From Cohaesibacter sp. (GTDB taxonomy: Bacteria > Pseudomonadota > Alphaproteobacteria > Rhizobiales > Cohaesibacteraceae): a stretch of DNA of 64,000 bases. The DNA lies in assembly GCA_025800105.1 (NCBI GenBank), contig JAOXSG010001101.1:1-64000 (forward strand), written 5' to 3'. The stretch's first letter is position 1. Every line of letters begins with the position of its first letter. A model generated the notes under the pieces. It did not search any database. It was not told the origin of the DNA and saw nothing but the letters and a program-made list of their open reading frames with translations. Shown here in pieces: positions 26,084 through 33,440 of this stretch. Both the position numbers and the translations under genes were made by a program.

Positions 26084-27555
26084 TGACACTCTTTCCCTCT
26101 CTCTTCAAACGGGCTGCCTCTCTTATTTTATGCGGCCTGACGCTAGCGGCATGTCAAGTGGTTGGCTCGCACCGTGTCTCTGTCTCCAACAATGACAGCA
26201 ATCTTGGCTGCGTTTCGCATCTGGGCTCCTACAGCCTTCCCAAAGGGGTGGTTAAATTCAGTATTTCCAAAACAACAACAACTGGCAAAGCTCCCACTTT
26301 CAGCCTTGATGAGCTGCGCATACGCCGGATCCCGGACCATAAACACACCTTTTGTCTGGATCATATGGTCAATCATTTGTCCGATGATGATGTATGGGTC
26401 CGCAAAAGCTATCAGATTACAGCAGATAATACCCCTATCGACGGCACATCCTATAAAAAAGGCGCCACAATCCATACCCCTTTCCTGCAACTGGTTGCCT
26501 CCAGTGCTTTTGATCAAAGCGTTGTGATTGTCAGAAAAATCATCAATGCCGTTTTTCAGATCCTCTCCAATAATGGCTCTTTCGCCAATGCCAGAAGCAC
26601 TGATTTAACAGCTCAGGACACAAACAAGGAAATTGTGGCCAATATGGAGTTTGATCCTTTCAACCCCCATGAATTGGCCGAAATCAATCAAAGCATAAGG
26701 CAGCATGGCTTTTGCTTCATTCTGTCCGATTATAGCTATAATACCAGCGAAACCCGAGGCATTTCCGCTGCCCGTTATTGCAACCAGCCCCAAAAAATGG
26801 CCCGACTTTACCCTTCTGCGAAAATGAAAAGGGTCAGGGAACAGGCCTATTTGAAAGAAAAACCCAATCAGGGCATTTTCTTTCGCCCTCGTGCCTCCTA
26901 TCGCCTGTTGATTTACACAAATGATGATCCCAATGGCCGCACCGGCTGGGGTCTCAGTGCCATACAATCCATTGATCTGGAAAATATTTCTCCCATTCTT
27001 TCTGTTGATGTCAGCCGTGCGTGGCTGGCCCAGCAAAAAGTGGCGCTGATTTTCAATGATGGCCAGTTGCAAGATGCCTGCATTGCCAGAGGCAGCCAGG
27101 TTGCAAATGTTGTTCAAATCCCACTGGAAATCATATATGGCGTCATTGCTTTGCCCAGCCAGCGCATTGTCGGGGCCATTCAAAATACCAAATCACGGGT
27201 CGCTCTGGTCGATGCCCAACAGAAACTGATCCAAGCCCAGCAGGATTATATAAACCATCTTGCTGATCCCCAAAAATTTCCTGTTTCAGAAGCGTATGAT
27301 GCAACGAAACTAAAAGGTGCCCCCTTGAAGCTTGGTGTTGAAAATACAGGAGATGACAATCTTGGCGTCCCTAACCCGGAGAGTAACAAGCCAACCAACA
27401 TCACATTCAATACAACTGAGCTTACGGGAAAAACTGAGTTTCATTTTGGCGATAATGGACCATTTGGTGATATTTGCAATCTGCTTCAGGGCCGCTTTGG
27501 CAAGACGCTGCCCGGAAATTTAAATGGTAGTTCATTGACAGCGGTAAAGGAGTAA
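26083..27555 (+). CDS. Uncharacterised lipoprotein, paralog A of a tandem pair
   Basis: A 490-aa predicted lipoprotein (lipobox LAAC near residue 24). The start at 26083 follows GGAGGGATC and overlaps the upstream stop. No family is recognised. It is a paralog of the next gene. Shared landmarks in the same order are LGC.SHLGSYSLPKG near the N-terminus, TFCLDHMVNHLSDD, MEFDPFNPHELAEINQSIRQ followed by a Cys-containing GFCF, RPRASYRLLIY, and SRAWLAQQKVALIFNDGQLQ. The C-terminal 90 residues differ from the paralog. The cysteine placement suggests conserved disulfides. It probably faces the periplasm or surface as part of a three-gene unit with the coiled-coil protein. Confidence 0.75.
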   Translation: MTLFPSLFKRAASLILCGLTLAACQVVGSHRVSVSNNDSNLGCVSHLGSYSLPKGVVKFSISKTTTTGKAPTFSLDELRIRRIPDHKHTFCLDHMVNHLSDDDVWVRKSYQITADNTPIDGTSYKKGATIHTPFLQLVASSAFDQSVVIVRKIINAVFQILSNNGSFANARSTDLTAQDTNKEIVANMEFDPFNPHELAEINQSIRQHGFCFILSDYSYNTSETRGISAARYCNQPQKMARLYPSAKMKRVREQAYLKEKPNQGIFFRPRASYRLLIYTNDDPNGRTGWGLSAIQSIDLENISPILSVDVSRAWLAQQKVALIFNDGQLQDACIARGSQVANVVQIPLEIIYGVIALPSQRIVGAIQNTKSRVALVDAQQKLIQAQQDYINHLADPQKFPVSEAYDATKLKGAPLKLGVENTGDDNLGVPNPESNKPTNITFNTTELTGKTEFHFGDNGPFGDICNLLQGRFGKTLPGNLNGSSLTAVKE

Positions 27556-27560
27556 GCAGG

Positions 27561-28961
27561 ATGAAACATCCAAACACATCATCACACTGCGTGCGCTCCC
27601 TTTTGCCAAATGTGCAGCAAAGATCCTCTCAAAGCTGGCTGTTGCCAACATGTATCTTGTTGCTTATTCTGCCTTTGCTCTCTGCCTGCCAACATGTGGC
27701 TCGCACCCATTATTCACCACAGGATAAGGGCTATAGCTGTCAATCCAATGCTGGCACTTATTATTTGCCCAAAAAATTGCTTAAAATTGACGTCTATGAG
27801 AAAGCCGGCTTCGGATATGGCCTTCACATTGATACCGCGAAGAAAATGACTTCGGATCCCGGCGCAGCTTTTTGTCTGGATTTTCTGCTCTCCGCTTTTG
27901 CTGATAATGCTTTGGGTGTTGAGCGATCCGACAAACTATTGCTGCAAAAAATCTATAAAAATACCAAGCCGAAAATACAGCCGGTTATGGGCTCCCTGAT
28001 ACAGGCGGCGGGCAATCTGGCGGCCGCCAACAAAGCCAGCGCAGCAGCCAACAAAGCCTTTTTGCACAGACAGGCATTGAACAGAAAGGCCGCCTTTGGC
28101 GGCAATATTCTCGGCGATAATCCCAAGGATAAGAGCAAGGCAGGCACGCGTGTCGCCAGCTATGTGTTTGATCCGTTCAACAGAGCAGAAGCCATTGCGG
28201 TTAACCAGACCCTGAGACATAAATATGGCTATTGCGTCTATTTCGATAATTCTGATGATCCAAGAATTCCATCTTGGTCAGCGCAATCCTGTGGCAAGCA
28301 ATATACCTATAGTCAGGGCCTGTCATATACGGATTCTTTCTTTGAGCTGGAAAAGAAACAAGGCAAGAAGGCCATGAAACATGCCCTTCTTTATCGCCCG
28401 GAGCTTCCTCACAAGCTCAAGGTGCTGCGCAAGAAAGACCCGAAAAATCCTCGGATGCGGATGAAATTAATCGGAACAGAATATATCAATATGCCCAACC
28501 GAGCGCCTATTTTTGCTCTGGCTATCAGTCATGGCTTCTTTCAGGAAAGTTCCGGCACCGTTACCTTTAATGACGGAATGTTATATGACGTTGCCATTCG
28601 CCGCAAAAGCGAGCTGAATGCGGCAATTGATATTCCGCTCTATGCCTTGAGTGCGGTTCTCGATATTCCAGCAGCCGCCGTGAATATTTTCAACAATGAT
28701 CTGGATAACCGCAAACAGCTGATCGCGGTCAATCAACAGCTCATCCATCAATTGGAGCAGGCCGAGGACAAAGCGCTGGCTGATCATGCCATTGCAACGG
28801 CTCAGGTCGGGTTGAACCAATTGCTAGTACCGGGAGATGCCAGCATCGTCACGCGCCAACGTGTCCCAACCAACATAGAGCAATGCCAAACTGACAGCGC
28901 TTTCAATCAAACGCTCGAGAGCACTGCTGCCTGTCAGGAAGCGGTACAGCAAGGACAATGA
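27561..28961 (+). CDS. Uncharacterised lipoprotein, paralog B of a tandem pair
   Basis: A 466-aa predicted lipoprotein with a long hydrophobic signal and lipobox LSAC near residue 43, only a few bases after the preceding gene. Landmarks shared with paralog A are YSCQSNAGTYYLPKKLLK, AFCLDFLLSAFADN, VFDPFNRAEAIAVNQTLR, GYCVYFDN, LLYRPELPHKLKVL and SGTVTFNDGMLYDVAI. After this comes a helical region (AAANKASAAANKAF lies in a central Ala-rich insertion; DNRKQLIAVNQQLIHQLEQ follows later). No catalytic motif is evident. The pair probably arose by duplication and diverged, which suggests a two-component envelope assembly. Confidence 0.75.
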   Translation: MKHPNTSSHCVRSLLPNVQQRSSQSWLLPTCILLLILPLLSACQHVARTHYSPQDKGYSCQSNAGTYYLPKKLLKIDVYEKAGFGYGLHIDTAKKMTSDPGAAFCLDFLLSAFADNALGVERSDKLLLQKIYKNTKPKIQPVMGSLIQAAGNLAAANKASAAANKAFLHRQALNRKAAFGGNILGDNPKDKSKAGTRVASYVFDPFNRAEAIAVNQTLRHKYGYCVYFDNSDDPRIPSWSAQSCGKQYTYSQGLSYTDSFFELEKKQGKKAMKHALLYRPELPHKLKVLRKKDPKNPRMRMKLIGTEYINMPNRAPIFALAISHGFFQESSGTVTFNDGMLYDVAIRRKSELNAAIDIPLYALSAVLDIPAAAVNIFNNDLDNRKQLIAVNQQLIHQLEQAEDKALADHAIATAQVGLNQLLVPGDASIVTRQRVPTNIEQCQTDSAFNQTLESTAACQEAVQQGQ

Positions 28962-29021
28962 CGTTCAGATAGTGACCTGCGGCAAAGAAAGCATATTCAG
29001 TTAGAGTATATTGGATGAAAA

Positions 29022-30200
29022 ATGATATATTTTTCAGATAAACATAGTTTCAAAAACAAAGACTTATTCTTATTTGCCGAAAATACATTTGTGCCAAAGG
29101 CTCTCGCTCTGTGTCTGATCTGGCTCACTCTCACCTGCTGGCCTGTTCAGGCACAGCAAGAAGAGGTGAGCCTCGATTCCTATAAACTTGTCGATATTAT
29201 ATCGGTATCCAAGCCCAGAAAACTTGATTTTGACTTTCTCGCACAACAAGAAAATCGCATATCACAAAATGACTTGGGAGAGAGACAGGCAGACAAAGTG
29301 TCCTTGGGCGCTGAGATCGATGTAAAACATCTCACCTTTGTGGTCAAAATAACCTATCAAAACAAACAAGGGCAACAACAGCTTTGTACGGGCGTAATTA
29401 TTGATGATAAACATGTTCTGACAGCTGGTCATTGTGCTTGTGGGCTTTGGCAGAGCTATGAAGTGACCATCTTCACCCCGGATGTTGAAGTCTTCTCATT
29501 AGAAAGACCTCCCCTTCTCTATAATAAAGCCCAATGCCATACAGGCACAGGTGTGCCCGGCTTTGATCTCTCACTATTGCGCATAAAAGACCTAGAAATT
29601 TTACAAAATACCAAAGCTTCAGAAAGCAATTTGTATATTAAGCTACGTCAACAATTTGCAAGTAAGCCAGACATTGCCATCATTCAAATGCTTGATATCT
29701 ATCGAGATAAAAAAGCAAAAAAGCTGATTGTTGCAGGTTGGGGGCAAGACGAGAATAAAGTCCTGCCCCCCACACTGCGTGTTGGAGCCATTGGTATTTA
29801 CAAAGCTTTTTGCAGCACAGGAGTGGCAACATGCTCTCCTTTCAGAGAGTTTATTCTGTCTAACCCACTGACATTTCCAAATGCTCTAGCGATTGATACA
29901 TGCCCCGGAGATAGCGGCGGTCCTGTTTTCTATAGCAAACAAATATTCCAAGAGAAGAGCGATGAGATACCGCCAAAAACACTGTTATTTTTGGCTGGCA
30001 TAACCTCTCGTGGATTAGTTAATGCCCCGCATATTCCCACTGCAAATTTGTGCGGCGGTGGCGGCATATATACCAATGTTGGCCATAAGGACGTGCTCAA
30101 CTGGCTCCGCCAAAATGGCGTGGCTTTTAAAAACTTTTCAGCCATTTTGAGCGAATTGCGCAAAGCCAAAAAAGATTTGAGCAAGAAAGCCAGTCAGTGA
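29022..30200 (+). CDS. Secreted trypsin-like serine protease (S1 family)
   Basis: A 392-aa exported protease. A signal segment ends at PVQAQQ; about 60 residues of pro-region follow. The S1 triad is complete: H137 in VLTAGHC, D182 in GFDLSLLRI and S298 in CPGDSGGPV. The residue six before the serine is Asp (DTCPGDS), which corresponds to chymotrypsin Asp189 and predicts cleavage after Arg or Lys. A late GGGGIYTNVGHKDVLNWL matches the S1 C-terminal region, then a basic tail rich in Lys follows. It comes 60 bases after the lipoprotein pair on the same strand and may be cotranscribed with it. Substrate unknown. Confidence 0.88.
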   Translation: MIYFSDKHSFKNKDLFLFAENTFVPKALALCLIWLTLTCWPVQAQQEEVSLDSYKLVDIISVSKPRKLDFDFLAQQENRISQNDLGERQADKVSLGAEIDVKHLTFVVKITYQNKQGQQQLCTGVIIDDKHVLTAGHCACGLWQSYEVTIFTPDVEVFSLERPPLLYNKAQCHTGTGVPGFDLSLLRIKDLEILQNTKASESNLYIKLRQQFASKPDIAIIQMLDIYRDKKAKKLIVAGWGQDENKVLPPTLRVGAIGIYKAFCSTGVATCSPFREFILSNPLTFPNALAIDTCPGDSGGPVFYSKQIFQEKSDEIPPKTLLFLAGITSRGLVNAPHIPTANLCGGGGIYTNVGHKDVLNWLRQNGVAFKNFSAILSELRKAKKDLSKKASQ

Positions 30201-30228
30201 TCAATCAGGCACTTCGATGATCGCACAA

Positions 30229-32208
30229 TCAATTATTAAGAAAACCCGCTAAATGCTGAGCTCTTTCCTTGGATTGCTGTGGGAGTAAAGTTTTCCCCTC
30301 ACGAATGCATTCAGGCTGAACTGCATTCGAAGACAAAGCTTCGAAATCCTGGTCACCACATACCATGATTGAGACGACTTTGCCCGTTTTCAAGTCAAAA
30401 ACAGGAGAGCCGGAGCTGCCATGAAAACTGTCACTGGAAATTCTAAATTTACCAATCGATAGATCAGGAATTGCGTTGATAAAAACCTTATTATATTCCC
30501 AGCTCATCGGATAGCCGAGAGGATGACCCACTTTGACAAAAAGCTTGCCTTGATCCTTGTCAGTTTCTCTGAGAGGTTCACTGTCTATTTGAAACGGGCT
30601 GGCAATTTTTGCATCCACCGCTTCTGAAAGCTCAAGCACAATCACATCGGCCTGTTCACCACGGTTCAAATAGCTTCCTTCCTTTTCCGCTTTGAAATCA
30701 AACACGTGATCTGCTGAAAATTGAATGGGCGCTTGGGGAGACATTTGCGTGCGAAATCCGAAAATAATTTTCTTTTGTTTCAGCAAAACATCAGCTGTCT
30801 GTTTAAGCTTTTCGAGAGCAATCGGATTATCACTCAAACAATCAATATCTCTCTCATCATAAATTTGCTGCACAAATTTATTCTCAACCATACAATGATA
30901 GGCCGTAATCACGGTGCTTTTATCGCCAGCCAAAAAGCCGGTGCAGCTCGTGCCTTTATAACGCGCCTGCCCTTCCATATGTTGGGGCAACGGTTTGAAA
31001 GCCCCATTCGGGTCTTGACTGAAACAAACCGGATATTCATTGTCGCTAGGCTTTGGAAAGGCGAATTTCCCATCTGTGCTGGTCTTAAGCAGCTCACACA
31101 TATTGGTCGCATTGTCACAAACAATATCATCTGCATCGACGATCAGGCCGACACCGGGAAAGATGCCAATCTGCCTGTTAAACCATGGAGCAGTCAATTT
31201 GGGAAAGACATAAACATCTTTTGGGTCAGCCTTAGCAGGTACCTCCGCGCTGCCGGTATTGATACATATGGGCGTTGGCTGGCCATCATTGCCAAATTCA
31301 GGTTTTGGTGTGCCAATCGTGCTGGGATTTTCGACCACACGCTGAATGGTAAATTGACTAGCGCTCATTCCATCAGCCTTCAACCCATTTTTAAGCTTAG
31401 TGATCAAAGCACGAATATTGGGATCTTGACTGTTGCGATATCGCTCAATAAGGGAAAGATTTTTAAATGTTTGAAAGCCATATCGCTCTTTGAAGACCAA
31501 GGAAGAGGACTGACCAAAAGCGCGCAAAGCCTGCTCATCTCTTTGCATCACGGCATCCACATTCGCCATCACCGAATAGTTTGCGCCATGTTTTTTCTTC
31601 ATAGCCTCATAGAGGTCTTTTTTTTCAGTCTCGTTACTGTCTCGGATGAATTTATGGAATTGATCAGCGGATATGGTGCCGTTGAGAATATCATGATGTG
31701 ACACCGGTTTCTTGCCGGCTTGATACTTTTCATACGCTTCAATCGCTTTCTTCTTATCCCACTGACTGATGTCAGCTGGACGTGAGATGAGATCATTTTC
31801 TGAGCGATTTGTCGGTATAAGACCATTTCCCTCAAATGTCTCGATCGGCACACCTCTAGAAAAAGCCGAAGGATTGGAGTTTGTATTTCCAAGCTCTCTA
31901 TTCTGAATATTTGGCATAAACTGAGGGGTCGGGCGCTGCTGATTTGATAGATTATTTTGAAATTCCGAGACAGCTTGATCAATTAAATCTGTGCTGAATG
32001 GAATATCCTGAAGCTGCAAGCGACCCGGCTCTAAGCTTTGAGCGGACTGGACATTCCATATTGGGGCAACAAAGCGATTATTTTGCAAGATATGCGACTG
32101 TGTGTCCTGATTAGCCGGGCAGCGATAGCGCTCTTCCAATGCCATCGAGGGTGCAGCAAAGCCAACCAGAAAAGAGGATAGCAAAAATAACAACAAAACC
32201 TTATGCAT
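30229..32208 (-). CDS. Large secreted V8/trypsin-like serine protease
   Basis: A 659-aa exported protein with signal peptide FLLSSFLVGFAAPSMALEE. The start at 32208 is chosen for AGGAGCGTC upstream; the frame stays open to 32367. The first 400 residues are low-similarity, Asn- and Gln-rich early and helical later (KKAIEAYEKYQAG, FHKFIRDSNETEKKDLYEAMKK), and I recognise no domain there. The C-terminal 240 residues are a chymotrypsin-fold protease: H438 in VITAYHC, D521 in ADVIVLELS and S599 in HGSSGSPVF, close to glutamyl-endopeptidase (V8) motifs. It is convergent with the S1 protease gene. A long N-terminal pro-domain is plausible. Confidence 0.83.
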   Translation of the reverse strand: MHKVLLLFLLSSFLVGFAAPSMALEERYRCPANQDTQSHILQNNRFVAPIWNVQSAQSLEPGRLQLQDIPFSTDLIDQAVSEFQNNLSNQQRPTPQFMPNIQNRELGNTNSNPSAFSRGVPIETFEGNGLIPTNRSENDLISRPADISQWDKKKAIEAYEKYQAGKKPVSHHDILNGTISADQFHKFIRDSNETEKKDLYEAMKKKHGANYSVMANVDAVMQRDEQALRAFGQSSSLVFKERYGFQTFKNLSLIERYRNSQDPNIRALITKLKNGLKADGMSASQFTIQRVVENPSTIGTPKPEFGNDGQPTPICINTGSAEVPAKADPKDVYVFPKLTAPWFNRQIGIFPGVGLIVDADDIVCDNATNMCELLKTSTDGKFAFPKPSDNEYPVCFSQDPNGAFKPLPQHMEGQARYKGTSCTGFLAGDKSTVITAYHCMVENKFVQQIYDERDIDCLSDNPIALEKLKQTADVLLKQKKIIFGFRTQMSPQAPIQFSADHVFDFKAEKEGSYLNRGEQADVIVLELSEAVDAKIASPFQIDSEPLRETDKDQGKLFVKVGHPLGYPMSWEYNKVFINAIPDLSIGKFRISSDSFHGSSGSPVFDLKTGKVVSIMVCGDQDFEALSSNAVQPECIREGKTLLPQQSKERAQHLAGFLNN

Positions 32209-32397
32209 TTCGACGCTCCTGAAAATTTGCGTCTGCCATGCCTTGGATATGACAGAATTTTGTATCAATAGTTCAAATATAAACGTGCAATAATCATAGA
32301 GTATTACATAAAATTGCACTGACGATAAGCCCCAATCGATTTTCACGCTATAGTCTGCTAGGTTCAAGTCCTATCAGTCTGTGAATGAGAGACGAAA

Positions 32398-32748
32398 ATG
32401 CATCAGAATCTATTAGACCAGATGGCCTGTCTTCCATGCTCTGGTAAGGATAACGGACTGGCTCCTTTGCCTGCCGAACGGGCCAAAGATTTGCTGGAAC
32501 ATCTTCATGATGACTGGCTGTTGAGTGAAGATGGTCTATCCATTGCCCGTCTGATCAAGGTCAAAGGGTTTGCTAAAGCTGTCTATCTGGCCAATCTTGC
32601 CGCCTATATAGCTGATAAGGATGGCCATCACCCCGATATTCAGTTTGGCTGGGGCTATTGCAAGATCATCTATACAACGCACGATATTGGCGGACTGAGC
32701 GACAATGACTTTGTTTGCGCGCGGCATTTGGATAAGGCGCTGGATTAA
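32398..32748 (+). CDS. phhB: 4a-hydroxytetrahydrobiopterin dehydratase (pterin carbinolamine dehydratase)
   Basis: A 116-aa cytoplasmic enzyme that dehydrates 4a-hydroxytetrahydropterin, normally recycling the cofactor of phenylalanine hydroxylase. The active-site signature is clear: ADKDGHHPDIQFGWGYCKI, with the paired histidines, and TTHDIGGLSDNDFVCAR, with the third histidine. Length is typical for the family. A GAGAGACGAAA stretch precedes the ATG. No aromatic amino acid hydroxylase is encoded in this window, so the partner must lie elsewhere. Confidence 0.93.
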   Translation: MHQNLLDQMACLPCSGKDNGLAPLPAERAKDLLEHLHDDWLLSEDGLSIARLIKVKGFAKAVYLANLAAYIADKDGHHPDIQFGWGYCKIIYTTHDIGGLSDNDFVCARHLDKALD

Positions 32749-32837
32749 AGTGATCAAGCTACGAATGTCGTAATTACTGTGTTTATTGAACTTGAGACGG
32801 GAGGAAGGCTGCATGGCGATGATCATGTCTGTCATCT

Positions 32838-33440
32838 TCATTTAAGATCAAAATTATCCAATAATTTTTGCTCACTCTTGGATCCATATCTCTCAATTAT
32901 CGCAGCATCCTTCGTTATCAGATCTTTCTTTTCGGTGATAGTAAGCGTTGGAATTTGCCCAATGAGCTGAATACGACTGATGATGTTGTCCATCTGATAA
33001 GGTGATAGATATCTTGTATGGTTATAAAGGCCCTTTAGACGGGCTTTTGTTATGTTTAGAGCCGTTTGAATATGTAAATATTTGAGAAAAGTATAATGTC
33101 GCAATGGGGCGCATCTGACAGCATCCTTTAGAGACATATAAGCCTCATTCATTGCATATTTGATTGCTGCTTGATCCTTTTTACTTGCAAATGCGTGATC
33201 TAAGAGTGCCAGTGACAGGACAATTTCATTTTCAAGATGAACACTCAAACAAGTGGGAAGCGCTTTTTCGCGTTGGCTCTTTGCCCAGCGAACCCTGGTC
33301 TCTGACCAATTGTTTGGTCGAAACCCCGTCTGAACCTCATCTGATAGGAATGCAATGCCCTTTCTGGACAAATCTGTCATTATAGCTGAGATGCAAAATA
33401 TTAGAAAAAGCACAACAAAGACTGTTTTTAAACTCCTCAC
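32838..33440 (-). CDS. Uncharacterised anchored protein coupled to the Wzc kinase gene
   Basis: A 200-aa protein with an N-terminal hydrophobic segment (VFVVLFLIFCISAIM) that is probably a membrane anchor or uncleaved signal. The rest is helical, with two cysteines (LPTCLSVHL and VRCAPLRHY) about 45 residues apart, and a C-terminal ISRIQLIGQIPTLTI segment. I recognise no family. Its ATG overlaps the stop of the upstream Wzc kinase gene (33437-33440), so it is made together with the EPS export machinery and may be an accessory or repeat-unit-modification helper. Confidence 0.68.
   Translation of the reverse strand: MRSLKTVFVVLFLIFCISAIMTDLSRKGIAFLSDEVQTGFRPNNWSETRVRWAKSQREKALPTCLSVHLENEIVLSLALLDHAFASKKDQAAIKYAMNEAYMSLKDAVRCAPLRHYTFLKYLHIQTALNITKARLKGLYNHTRYLSPYQMDNIISRIQLIGQIPTLTITEKKDLITKDAAIIERYGSKSEQKLLDNFDLK

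Noticed and set aside
30721-31701. 326-aa plus-strand frame opposite the V8-like protease
   Set aside because: Antisense to a protein with a complete catalytic triad and signal peptide; no SD or motif.
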